A stretch of DNA of 12,078 nucleotides, taken from positions 1 to 12,078 of the forward strand of contig JAKADD010000031.1 in NCBI GenBank assembly GCA_021820825.1. Reading direction: 5' to 3'. Numbering within the stretch: position 1 is the stretch's first letter; each line of letters opens with the position of its first letter. A program made the position numbers and the translations under genes. The notes beneath the pieces are model-generated. The model was not told the DNA's origin and did not search any database. It worked only from the letters and a program-made list of their open reading frames with translations. This document shows positions 1 through 6,865 of this stretch, piece after piece. This DNA comes from Bacillota bacterium. GTDB taxonomy: Bacteria; Bacillota; Bacilli; Alicyclobacillales; SLC66.

Positions 1-721
1 CAATCTGTTCGTGAAACTGCTGCGCGACATTGACCGCGTCCTGACCCGTCATGGCGTCAATCACCAGCAGCACCTCGTCTGGTTCCACAATTGCCCGCAT
101 CTGACGCAGTTCATCCATCAGTTCCCCGTCAATGTGCAGACGCCCCGCCGTGTCAATAAGGACATAATCATAGCCGCCGCGCCGCGCCTCCGCAAGCGCC
201 AGTCTGGCGATCTCGGGAGGCGACACAGCAGACCCGGGAGCAAACACGGGAACAGCAATCTGCGATCCCAGCAATTGCAGCTGTTGAATTGCGGCCGGGC
301 GGTAAATATCCGCCGCCACAAGAAGCGGCCGTCGATGCTCCGAAAGCGCGAGATAACGCGCAAGTTTGGCGGCGGCGGTCGTCTTGCCCGCACCCTGAAG
401 ACCAACAAGCAGAATGACCGTCGGCGGCCGGGAGGCGTTCGCCAGTTTGGCCTGACCGCCGCCCATGAGCGCTGTGAGTTCGTCACTTACAATCTTCACG
501 ACCTGCTGCGCTGCGGAAAGGCTCTGCAAAATCTCCTGGCCAACCGCCCTTTCGCGAATGCGGTCCGTCAATTCCTTGGCCACAACATGGTTGACATCCG
601 CCTCAAGCAATGCCCTGCGTATCTCTCGCAGCGCTTCTTTCACGTCGTCTTCCGTCAAACGTCCTTTGCCTCGCAAACGCTGAAACGCCGACTGCAAGCG
701 GTTCGTCAACGTATCAAACAA
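1..721 (-). CDS. ffh: Signal recognition particle GTPase Ffh (SRP54), 3' part cut off by window edge
   Basis: The protein core of the signal recognition particle binds 4.5S/scRNA and signal peptides of nascent membrane and secreted proteins, and docks on FtsY in a GTP-dependent cycle. The frame is open from a TTG at 719-721 to the window edge (240 codons, about half of a usual ~450-residue Ffh). Visible are the N-terminal four-helix domain (residues about 1-90), the P-loop GLQGAGKTT (107-115), DIYRPAA (138-144), DTAGRL (190-195) and the DAMTGQDAVNVA segment (222-233). The rest of the G domain and the methionine-rich M domain lie outside. The TTG start is chosen because AAGGAG (731-736) sits 9 nt upstream and the protein then begins MFDTLTNRLQ, as in the family. 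It follows ylxM by 14 nt, and its ribosome site abuts the ylxM stop, so the two are probably co-transcribed. Identity is very sure; the codon choice at the start is fairly sure. Confidence 0.97.
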   Translation of the reverse strand, partial: MFDTLTNRLQSAFQRLRGKGRLTEDDVKEALREIRRALLEADVNHVVAKELTDRIRERAVGQEILQSLSAAQQVVKIVSDELTALMGGGQAKLANASRPPTVILLVGLQGAGKTTAAAKLARYLALSEHRRPLLVAADIYRPAAIQQLQLLGSQIAVPVFAPGSAVSPPEIARLALAEARRGGYDYVLIDTAGRLHIDGELMDELRQMRAIVEPDEVLLVIDAMTGQDAVNVAQQFHEQI

Positions 722-730
722 GCCGCCTCA

Positions 731-736
731 CTCCTT
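731..736 (-). promoter_or_regulatory. Ribosome binding site deciding the TTG start of ffh
   Basis: On the minus strand AAGGAG lies 9 nt before TTG 721-719 and abuts the ylxM TAA stop (738-736). No ATG or GTG is equally well placed, so this site fixes the unusual TTG start and suggests that ffh translation is linked to termination of ylxM. Confidence 0.8.
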
Positions 737-1080
737 TAGGCATCCGCCTCTTTACCCTCCGCGATAGCCTGCAGACGGTCGAGAAGATCTTCTCTCACCG
801 CGTACTCCGTCCGCAGTTGCTCCACGACCCCAAGGATACGCTTGCGACGGTCTGCAGCAGCCGCGAGGATTCCCAGTCTCTCCTCGTACTGAGTCAGTTG
901 CGCCAGAGTCCGCCGCATGACATCATGAACCGCCTGACGACTGATTCCAAGTTCCTCCGCAACCTCGGCCAGCGACCAATCATCAAAGAAACGCAATTCC
1001 ACTGTACGGCGCTGACGCTCGGTGAGCAACGATCCATAATAGTCATATAACAGATGGGCTTCGATTGTCTTGTCAAACAT
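736..1080 (-). CDS. ylxM: YlxM-family SRP-associated helix-turn-helix protein
   Basis: A small helical protein of the YlxM/p13 family, encoded just before ffh in most Firmicutes. In streptococci it is known to bind SRP components and modulate SRP/FtsY GTPase activity; its sigma-factor-like HTH does not make it a proven transcription factor. The 114-residue product starts MFDKTIEAHLLYDYYGSLL, in line with family members. It carries the LTERQR segment (19-24) and a sigma-70 region-4-like HTH with SLAEVAEELGISRQAVHDVM (36-55), followed by a charged tail to EGKEADA. Length is normal. The ATG start at 1080 has only a weak GGACGGA-type ribosome site. It is 99 nt downstream of psuG, with a possible own promoter in the gap, and 14 nt before ffh. 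Confidence 0.95.
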   Translation of the reverse strand: MFDKTIEAHLLYDYYGSLLTERQRRTVELRFFDDWSLAEVAEELGISRQAVHDVMRRTLAQLTQYEERLGILAAAADRRKRILGVVEQLRTEYAVREDLLDRLQAIAEGKEADA

Positions 1081-1137
1081 GTTGCATCCGTCCGTTTCTT
1101 CATAGGACGCTGAATGGAGCGCTGAACGCCTGCTTCT

Positions 1138-1166
1138 ACATTACACAGTTTGTTGCGGCCTGTCAA
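1138..1166 (-). promoter_or_regulatory. Candidate SigA promoter for ylxM-ffh inside the psuG-end palindrome
   Basis: The minus strand has a perfect -35 hexamer TTGACA (1166-1161). Seventeen nt later comes TAATGT (1143-1138), a 3/6 match to the -10; alternatively TGTAAT (1145-1140), a 5/6 match, follows at 15 nt. Transcription would start near 1131 and leave a leader of about 50 nt before ylxM. An own promoter makes sense because ffh is essential whereas the upstream pseudouridine genes are dispensable. The -10 match is imperfect and there is no experimental support. Confidence 0.45.
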
Positions 1167-1186
1167 GGCAATTGCCTTGTCAGGCC
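1157..1186 (-). repeat. 30-bp near-perfect palindrome (hairpin) covering the psuG stop codon
   Basis: Arms GGCCTG-A-CAAGGC and GCCTTG-A-CAGGCC flank an AATT centre. Only one symmetric position (an A-A mismatch in RNA) breaks the palindrome. The psuG TGA (1182-1180) lies in the 5' arm. The transcript after the hairpin reads GCAACAAACTG, with no U tract, so it is not a standard intrinsic terminator. It may protect the 3' end of the operon mRNA, act as a partial transcription barrier, or be a protein-binding site. The 3' arm holds the TTGACA of the candidate ylxM promoter. Confidence 0.75.
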
Positions 1187-2133
1187 ATTCGCGCGTATTC
1201 CAGTGCGATGCGCGCGGCTACCTGTGCGTTGTGCCGAACCAAGGCTGTGTTCGCGGTCAAACTCGCTCCACCGGTCAACTCCTCCAGCCGTTCCAGCAGA
1301 TAGGGAGTCACCGCTTTGCCCCTTATGCCCGCGGCCGCCGTCTGTTCGAGCGCAGCGGCAATCGCCTGATCAATGAAATCTCCGGGCAGCGCAAAAGCCT
1401 CCTCAATGGGATTCATGATCACGACGCCCTGCGCGAAATTCAAATCGGCGAAGGCCACTCGCAAAATATTCGCCGCTTCCGCTTCTGTTTCAATACGAGT
1501 GTCCACCGACAATCCGGTATGTCTTTTATAAAAGGCGGGCCAGTCATCGGAGCGGAAACCGAGAACGGGCACTCCTTTTGTTTCCAGATACTCTTGCGTC
1601 AGGACTAAATCGAGCACCGACTTCACGCCGGCGCACACGACGGCGACCGGCGTTCGAGCCAATTCCTCAAGATCCGCCGAGATGTCGAATGTCTGCTGCG
1701 CATTTCGATGCACCCCGCCGATCCCGCCGGTGGCAAATATCCGTATTCCAGCCAGACGCGCGCAAATCATGGTCGCAGCAACCGTTGTTCCTCCGGTGCC
1801 GCGCTTCGCAATAAGACTTGCCAAATCCCTCCTGCTTGTCTTCACAGTCGCCCTGTCACATGCCAGGCGCTCAATTTCATCCGCTGTCAGGCCAACCTTC
1901 AAGCGCCCGTCAAGCACCGCGATCGTGGCGGGCGCCGCGCCTTGGCCACGCACATCCGCCTCGACGGCCAGCGCCGTTTCAACATTGGCCGGATAGGGCA
2001 TACCGTGAGTAATAATCGTCGATTCCAGCGCGACAATCGCGGCGCCGTGTTCTAACGCTGTCTGCACTTCCGCAGACAGATCCATACAAGAGACCATACT
2101 CCAGCCAACTCCCGCTTCACAATTGTCATTCAC
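1180..2133 (-). CDS. psuG: Pseudouridine-5'-phosphate glycosidase
   Basis: PsuG reversibly hydrolyses the C-C glycosidic bond of pseudouridine 5'-phosphate to uracil and ribose 5-phosphate in the cytoplasm, the last step of pseudouridine breakdown. Family hallmarks are clear: VALESTIITHGMPYP (34-48), VKTSRRDL (97-104), FATGGIGGVHR (133-143), TFDISADLEEL (148-158), VCAGVKSVLDL (166-176) and ELTGGASLTANTAL (285-298). Aligned by eye with E. coli PsuG, its catalytic Glu31, Lys93, Asp149 and Lys166 correspond to Glu37, Lys98, Asp154 and Lys171 here, so the enzyme should be active. The GTG start at 2133 overlaps the psuK stop (GTGA), implying translational coupling. However, in-frame ATGs at 2097 (Met13) and 2085 (Met17, MDLSAEV) give lengths closer to other PsuG proteins (~300-310 residues), so the first 12-16 residues are doubtful. 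It is the last gene of the transporter-psuK-psuG block. Confidence 0.96.
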   Translation of the reverse strand: MNDNCEAGVGWSMVSCMDLSAEVQTALEHGAAIVALESTIITHGMPYPANVETALAVEADVRGQGAAPATIAVLDGRLKVGLTADEIERLACDRATVKTSRRDLASLIAKRGTGGTTVAATMICARLAGIRIFATGGIGGVHRNAQQTFDISADLEELARTPVAVVCAGVKSVLDLVLTQEYLETKGVPVLGFRSDDWPAFYKRHTGLSVDTRIETEAEAANILRVAFADLNFAQGVVIMNPIEEAFALPGDFIDQAIAAALEQTAAAGIRGKAVTPYLLERLEELTGGASLTANTALVRHNAQVAARIALEYARMA

Positions 2134-3128
2134 TCTTCACTCGGAAACGGCGCCGTGAGATAGTGCAGTCGCTCCGCCTCCAAGCGCTCCCGCGTAAGGG
2201 TGTTCACGACCGCGCCCAAGGCTCCCACAGTCAGCCCTGCGAGCGCCATTCCATACGGCATGGCCGACTGCAATGCCTGCCCGTTCAAATACCCATGCAG
2301 CACGCCGGCCAGCAGTGCGTCGCCGGCTCCAGTCACATCCTGCACAGTGCTTTTTTGCGCAGGGAACCACTGCGGCTTTGCGTCCCCCGCCGCCAGACAG
2401 GCGCCGAACGCCCCACAGGTGACAATGACCGCGGCGCAGCCGCCCCGACACAGTCTGTCGGCGCTCTGCGCGATCACCCGCCGCGCCTCTGGCAGCGCCA
2501 ATTCTGTCCACCTTGCCAGAGCAGTGTCTGGTCCTTCTCCGAGCAGGGCGGCCAACTCGTCCACGTTCGGAGTCAGCACATCGATGCGCGTCATACTCCC
2601 GACCAGACGCTTCGCCTTAGCTGCGGACACCGGCTCGACAAACGTGGTTACGCCCTGTTTGTGACACGCCGCGAGCAGAAGCGCACAGGTTACGGCGTTC
2701 AGATTGGCGTCGATCACGGCCACGTCCCCTGGTCGCATTTCCCGCAGGGGAACGCTCGCAAATTCCACTCCTTCCACGGCGGCCATGTCCGCTACTGCGC
2801 CGATGAGTTCGCCGTCGCCCGCCAACAGAGCGCTATAGCGGCCCGTCGCCACCCCCGCCAGGCGAGCGACATGACGTATCTCGACGCCCGCCGCGAGCGC
2901 TTGCGCCAAAAGGGCCTCTCCATCTTCGTCCGCTCCGACCGCCGAGACCAATCTGGGTCTCCAGCCGAGTCGACCCAGATTTTCCGCCACATTGCGGGCC
3001 ACGCCCCCAAAAGCGTAGCGGACGCTTCCTGGGTTGCTCGCGCCGGTCACAAAAACGCTGGTCGCCCGCGCCTTGATGTCCACACCCGCTCCGCCGATCA
3101 CCCATACCGCCGCTGCCCGTGAACTCAC
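2130..3128 (-). CDS. psuK: PfkB-family pseudouridine kinase
   Basis: PsuK is predicted to phosphorylate pseudouridine to pseudouridine 5'-phosphate with ATP, supplying the substrate of PsuG. The 332-residue product has the ribokinase/PfkB fold signatures: an N-terminal WVIGGAGVDI strand (9-18), the GGVARNVAENLGRLG substrate motif (41-55), DANL (140-143), EPVSA (165-169), TPNVDE (187-192) and the DVTGAGDALLAGVLHGY signature (264-280), whose Asp270 is the expected catalytic base. ASNPG (30-34) just before the GG motif resembles E. coli PsuK (SNPG). Among sugar and nucleoside kinases, the GTGA overlap with psuG is the strongest argument for pseudouridine as substrate. The start is GTG with GGGGGA a few nt upstream. 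A 66-nt gap separates it from the second permease gene. Another PfkB nucleoside kinase activity cannot be ruled out from sequence alone. Confidence 0.92.
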   Translation of the reverse strand: MSSRAAAVWVIGGAGVDIKARATSVFVTGASNPGSVRYAFGGVARNVAENLGRLGWRPRLVSAVGADEDGEALLAQALAAGVEIRHVARLAGVATGRYSALLAGDGELIGAVADMAAVEGVEFASVPLREMRPGDVAVIDANLNAVTCALLLAACHKQGVTTFVEPVSAAKAKRLVGSMTRIDVLTPNVDELAALLGEGPDTALARWTELALPEARRVIAQSADRLCRGGCAAVIVTCGAFGACLAAGDAKPQWFPAQKSTVQDVTGAGDALLAGVLHGYLNGQALQSAMPYGMALAGLTVGALGAVVNTLTRERLEAERLHYLTAPFPSEE

Positions 3129-3194
3129 ACAGTCCCCCGCTTTCTGAACAGGTTCTCACATGCAAAATGATGCTTGCGACACACAGCGCAACCG

Positions 3195-4127
3195 TCACTT
3201 CGTCGCCGTGTACGGCAACCCATCGGCCGCCGGCGGCCTGCTGCGGCCAATCAGCCCGGTAAGCGCAATGATTGTCAGCGCGTATGGCAATATCCCGATC
3301 AGATTCGCGGATACCCCAGAACCTTGCAAGGCGATGCTGAGCGCTGTCGCAAACCCGAACAGCAGCGCCGCGCCGAAAGCGCCGAACGGCGTCCACTTGC
3401 CAAAAATCATGGCCGCCAGCGCGATGAACCCGCGGCCATTGGTCATGTTGACATCAAAGGAATTCAGCATGCCAAGGGACAGGTAGACACCCGCGAGACC
3501 TGACAGCATCCCGCCGATCATAACGCCCAGGTAACGAATCTTGACAACGCTGATCCCCACTGTTTCCGCCGCCTCCGGATGTTCTCCCACGGCGCGCATA
3601 CGCAGCCCAAGGTTCGTGTGAAACAAGACGAAATGGCCGAGAATCACAAACAGAAACATCAAGTACACAACAACATCGTGTTGACCAATCACCTGTCCGA
3701 TAAAAGGAAGCTTCGAAATCCAGGGGAGGATAACGATCGGCAGCGACGGCGTATTGGTCGGTGTACCGTTATAGCCATACACCGTATTGAGAAGGAAGGC
3801 GGTCATCCCTCCCGCGAAAATATTTAACGCCATGCCGACAATGACCTGATCCGATTGCAGACGGATCGCCGGCCAGGCGAGAGCGAGCGCCATCAGACCG
3901 CCTGCAACGACCCCGCCAATCATACCCAGCCACGCGGATTGCGTGGCCGCCGCCACCATGACGCCAAAGAACGCCCCCATGAGCATAATCCCCTCCATGG
4001 CGATATTCACGACCCCCGTGCGTTCCGAGAACGTGCCGCCAAGCGCCGCAAGCGCGATGGGCGTAGCCATCGCCAGTGTCGCCGCGTACAGTTCGGGGTT
4101 GGCAAAGATCTGCAGCCAAAAGTTCAT
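3195..4127 (-). CDS. Nucleoside-type ABC transporter permease (YufQ/NupQ-like)
   Basis: An integral membrane subunit of a BMP-type importer, BPD_transp_2 family as in BmpD/YufQ. Most of the 310 residues are hydrophobic, making roughly eight to ten membrane segments. The family motif GVVNIAMEGIMLMGAF lies at 38-53, and the cytoplasmic coupling loop RMRAVGEHPEAAETVGI at 176-192, which should contact the ATPase. The C-terminus is hydrophilic (GRSRPPAADGLPYTATK). The ATG start overlaps the stop of the preceding permease (ATGA), and AGGAGG (4137-4142) is ideally spaced, so translation is coupled and the two permeases probably form a heterodimer in equal amounts. It lies 66 nt upstream of psuK, and that context suggests pseudouridine or related nucleosides as cargo. 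Family is sure; the substrate is inference. Confidence 0.95.
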   Translation of the reverse strand: MNFWLQIFANPELYAATLAMATPIALAALGGTFSERTGVVNIAMEGIMLMGAFFGVMVAAATQSAWLGMIGGVVAGGLMALALAWPAIRLQSDQVIVGMALNIFAGGMTAFLLNTVYGYNGTPTNTPSLPIVILPWISKLPFIGQVIGQHDVVVYLMFLFVILGHFVLFHTNLGLRMRAVGEHPEAAETVGISVVKIRYLGVMIGGMLSGLAGVYLSLGMLNSFDVNMTNGRGFIALAAMIFGKWTPFGAFGAALLFGFATALSIALQGSGVSANLIGILPYALTIIALTGLIGRSRPPAADGLPYTATK

Positions 4128-5221
4128 TGTACGCTTCCTCCTTCCTCTGCAACGAGCGCAGCGGCAGACGGCGGGCGATGCGGACGCAACTTCTGCGACC
4201 AGTAGCCGTACAGGCGATCTACTGCGACAAAGAAAATAATAATTCCCGTGATCACGTCAGTCATATTTCCGGAAACCCCGGCATTGATCTGCATCGTCTG
4301 GCTCCCGGCAGACAACGCCGCAAAAAATACGGACGCAAAAAAGATTCCGATTGGGCTGTTGCGTGCAAGAAGCGCAACCACAATCGCTGTATACCCGTAC
4401 CCGGACTGGAATGTGTCCGTAAGCTGAAAATCGACGCCAAGCATCTGCGCGCCGCCCGCCAGCCCCGCGAGCACACCGCTGACACCGAGCGCCAGGACGG
4501 TGTACAGCGGCACATTCATCCCACCGTAGCGGGCGGCGCGCGCATTAAATCCGACCGCGCGCAGTCTGTAGCCAAGCGTTGTATGAAACAGCACGATGTG
4601 AACAATCACGATGGCGGCCACAGCGATAAAAAATCCGTACGATAAGTTCGAATTCAGAAAAAAATTGGGCAAGACTGGCGGCAGTGTCGCGCTTGCGGCA
4701 ATGTTCGGCGTTTGCGGCACGTAGCCCGGCGCCATCATCGGACCTTTCTCAACCATAAAATGCGCGATCAATATGGCAATATAACTCATCATCATCGTTG
4801 TTATCACTTCATGGGCGCCCACAAACGCTTTCGCGATCCCAGGGATGACGCCGCCCCAAATTCCGCCCGCCAGCATCGCGGCAGCGAGTGCGATGGACAC
4901 GTGTACGATCCACGGCAGTGCAGGGAAATGATAGCCAACCCATACCGCCGCCATGGCGCCCATCCAATACTGCCCCTCGGCGCCGATATTAAACAGCCCC
5001 GTGCGAAACGCCACGGCTATTCCGAGACCCGCCAGGATCAGCGGAACCGAACCGGCGAGCGTGTTGCCGATCGCTGTCGGGCTGCCAAACGCGCCTGCAT
5101 AAAGCGCAGCATAGGCTGCAAATGGATTGTACCTGGCGATCGCCATGATCACGCCGCCAAGAATAAGCCCTGTAACCACCGCGTACAGCGGCATGAGCAG
5201 AGAATTCCATCGGTGCGTCAT
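4124..5221 (-). CDS. Nucleoside-type ABC transporter permease (YufP/NupP-like)
   Basis: The partner permease of the same importer. The 365-residue product has a longer N-terminus than its partner, many membrane helices, the GLFNIGAEGQYWMGAM motif (75-90) typical of the first permease of these systems, and a coupling loop YRLRAVGFNARAARYGG near the middle. The C-terminal tail is basic then acidic (LRPHRPPSAA...EEGG). The ATG at 5221 is preferred over an upstream in-frame ATG at 5245. AAAGGAGGG (5228-5236) stands 6 nt before it, and the ATG overlaps the ATPase stop (ATGA); the upstream ATG would place that ribosome site inside the gene. Length and motifs fit the BmpC/YufP group (BPD_transp_2). 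Which nucleoside it moves is inferred only from psuK-psuG downstream. Confidence 0.95.
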   Translation of the reverse strand: MTHRWNSLLMPLYAVVTGLILGGVIMAIARYNPFAAYAALYAGAFGSPTAIGNTLAGSVPLILAGLGIAVAFRTGLFNIGAEGQYWMGAMAAVWVGYHFPALPWIVHVSIALAAAMLAGGIWGGVIPGIAKAFVGAHEVITTMMMSYIAILIAHFMVEKGPMMAPGYVPQTPNIAASATLPPVLPNFFLNSNLSYGFFIAVAAIVIVHIVLFHTTLGYRLRAVGFNARAARYGGMNVPLYTVLALGVSGVLAGLAGGAQMLGVDFQLTDTFQSGYGYTAIVVALLARNSPIGIFFASVFFAALSAGSQTMQINAGVSGNMTDVITGIIIFFVAVDRLYGYWSQKLRPHRPPSAAALVAEEGGSVQ

Positions 5222-6762
5222 GAGATTCCCTCCTTTTCCGACCATTTCCCGGTCATTGCCAACCCGAGCGACTCTCTTGATACGTTCTGATTCTGCAGCA
5301 CGACCACCATCTCGCCGCCATGCATCACGCCAATGCGATCGGAAAGACTTATGATCTCATCCAGTTCCAGTGAGACGAGCAGAATCGCCCGTCCTTGCGC
5401 ACGCAGTTGCAACAAATAGCGATGGATCCCTTCAATCGCGCCGACATCGAGCCCCCTGGTCGGTTGGACGGCAACCAGCAGTTCCGGATTGCGCGACATT
5501 TCCCGCGCCAGAATCACTTTTTGCTGATTTCCGCCAGACAAACTGCCTGCAACAGCGTCAATGACAGGCGGTCGCACATCGAACTCCGCAATCAGTTGCT
5601 GCGCCCGCGCCCGCGCCGCCGCCCTGGTCAGCCACCCCCGCCGGGAAAATGGCGCCTTTGCCACTTCCCGCAGTTGCATGTTTTCCGCGAGCGAAAAGGA
5701 CAGAATCAGGCCATCCTGTTGCCTGTCCTGTGGAACATAGGCAATCCCGCGCGCGATCCGCGCTTCCACGCTGAGGCGGCCAATGTCCCGGTCCAGCAGA
5801 TGCACCGAACCGCCGGTCACCTTGCGCAAGCCGACAATCGCCTCGACCAGTTCCGTCTGTCCGTTCCCGTCGATTCCGGCCACGCCGAAAATCTCACCGC
5901 GACGAACCGCAAATGAAACACCGCTCACCTTCTCCGTCTTACGGTCGTCATTCACGCACAAGTCCTTGACCTCCAGGACTCTCTCGCCCACTGTCACCGG
6001 TTCCTTGCTGCTCTGCAAGATAACGTCTCGACCAACCATCCAGTTCGCCAGTTGTGCTGTCGTCGTATCCGCGACAGGAACGCTGCGAACCGTTTTTCCT
6101 GCGCGCATGACCGTCACCGTGTCGGCGATGGCGCGCACTTCATCTAACTTATGGGAGATGAAGATGACAGGGATTCCATCCCGGTTCAGCTTGCGGACGA
6201 CCGTGAACAGTTCTTCAGTCTCCTGCGGTGTCAGCACCGCCGTTGGCTCATCCAATATGAGGACGCGCGCACGGCGATACAACGCCTTGACAATCTCCAC
6301 CCGTTGCTGCATGCCCACCGACAGCGTCTCCACTTTCGCTCTGGGATCAATCGGCAACCCAATGCTCTCGGACAACTGCTGAACGCTTGAAACGGCGAGC
6401 TTGCGATTAAAGAACAGGCGCGATTGACGGATCGCCGCAGCGCCTTGCCGCTCTGTGCCCAGCACGATATTTTCCGCCACCGTCATGGCGGGGATGAGCA
6501 TGAAATGCTGGTGGACCACACCGATTCCCGCCAATATCGCGTCCCGTGGGCTGGCAAAATGCTGTACATCGCCGTCCAGCGCAATCTCGCCGCTGTCGGG
6601 CCGATACAACCCGCTGATCATCTTGATCAGGGTCGATTTTCCCGCGCCGTTTTCACCCAAAATGGCATGCGTCGTTCCGGCTTCCACATCCAGATTGACG
6701 TCCGCGTTGGCGACCACATTGGCGAACGACTTGTAAAGCCCGCGAATCTCCAATAATGCCAA
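5218..6762 (-). CDS. Double-domain ABC transporter ATPase for a nucleoside importer (YufO/NupO-like)
   Basis: It powers the importer from the cytoplasmic face of the membrane. The 514 residues hold two fused ABC domains. Domain 1 (about 3-250) is intact: Walker A GENGAGKST (36-44), Q-loop VVHQHF (82-87), signature LSVGMQQ (147-153), Walker B LILDEP (168-173) and switch His204. Domain 2 (about 262-510) is degenerate at the nucleotide site, with GIDGNGQTE (296-304) lacking the Walker A lysine, VAVQPTRGLD (430-439) lacking the Walker B Asp-Glu, and no switch histidine (VSLELDE, 463-469), but it has a good signature LSGGNQQ (408-414). This asymmetry is usual in the BMP-transporter group. TTG 6762-6760 is taken as the start because AAGGAG lies 9 nt upstream and the domain begins at once (MALLEIRGLYKSF). 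A longer reading from ATG 6843 would run through an intergenic hairpin. The stop overlaps the next permease start. Confidence 0.95.
   Translation of the reverse strand: MALLEIRGLYKSFANVVANADVNLDVEAGTTHAILGENGAGKSTLIKMISGLYRPDSGEIALDGDVQHFASPRDAILAGIGVVHQHFMLIPAMTVAENIVLGTERQGAAAIRQSRLFFNRKLAVSSVQQLSESIGLPIDPRAKVETLSVGMQQRVEIVKALYRRARVLILDEPTAVLTPQETEELFTVVRKLNRDGIPVIFISHKLDEVRAIADTVTVMRAGKTVRSVPVADTTTAQLANWMVGRDVILQSSKEPVTVGERVLEVKDLCVNDDRKTEKVSGVSFAVRRGEIFGVAGIDGNGQTELVEAIVGLRKVTGGSVHLLDRDIGRLSVEARIARGIAYVPQDRQQDGLILSFSLAENMQLREVAKAPFSRRGWLTRAAARARAQQLIAEFDVRPPVIDAVAGSLSGGNQQKVILAREMSRNPELLVAVQPTRGLDVGAIEGIHRYLLQLRAQGRAILLVSLELDEIISLSDRIGVMHGGEMVVVLQNQNVSRESLGLAMTGKWSEKEGIS
5228..5236 (-). 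promoter_or_regulatory. Ribosome binding site fixing the first-permease start at 5221
   Basis: Minus-strand AAAGGAGGG is followed by 6 nt (AATCTC) and then ATG 5221-5219. It lies in the 3' end of the ATPase gene and excludes the longer reading from ATG 5245. Confidence 0.85.
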
Positions 6763-6771
6763 CCACGACAA

Positions 6772-6777
6772 CTCCTT
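6772..6777 (-). promoter_or_regulatory. Ribosome binding site fixing the TTG start of the ATPase gene
   Basis: Minus-strand AAGGAG lies 9 nt before TTG 6762-6760. It is the only good ribosome site near the beginning of the first ABC domain and lies just after the intergenic hairpin. Confidence 0.75.
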
Positions 6778-6794
6778 GTCAGCAGCATACCCAT

Positions 6795-6833
6795 CTTTAT
6801 AAAGAGCGCATCGCCAACGACCTGGCGATGCGC
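6795..6833 (-). terminator. Intergenic hairpin with short U-rich tail between BMP and ATPase genes (possible leaky terminator/mRNA stabiliser)
   Basis: The transcript forms a perfect 11-bp stem, GCGCATCGCCA / TGGCGATGCGC with a 6-nt loop (6833-6806), followed by TCTTTAT. The tail is short and broken by C and A, so termination should be partial at most. It starts 32 nt after the binding-protein stop and ends before the ribosome site of the ATPase gene. Placed after the binding-protein gene, it would favour more binding protein than membrane subunits, a known arrangement in ABC importer operons. The tail also contains the 10-bp palindrome CTTTATAAAG (6795-6804). Confidence 0.6.
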
Positions 6834-6865
6834 TGATGACCAACAGACCTTGGCAATCTGTCCGC

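Noticed and set aside
11..739. 242-codon open frame on the plus strand at the left edge
   Set aside because: The opposite strand encodes Ffh with P-loop and DTAGR motifs all along; the plus-strand product is unlike any protein I recognise.
1081..1179. Intrinsic terminator of the psuKG operon before ylxM
   Set aside because: The palindrome there is followed by GCAACAAACTG rather than a U tract, so it is listed as a hairpin/palindrome instead.
2163..3122. 319-codon open frame on the plus strand opposite psuK
   Set aside because: It is exactly antisense to a clear PfkB kinase in GC-rich DNA, its product is rich in His/Arg/Gln without any domain, and no ribosome site fits; a shadow frame.
3129..3194. 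Possible terminator in the gap between the second permease and psuK
   Set aside because: Only a 5-bp stem (TTGCG/CGCAA) with an 8-nt loop and no U run; too weak to call.
6763..6843. 27-residue N-terminal extension of the ABC ATPase from ATG 6843
   Set aside because: It would translate the intergenic hairpin and has no ribosome site; TTG 6762 with AAGGAG is better and matches the domain start.
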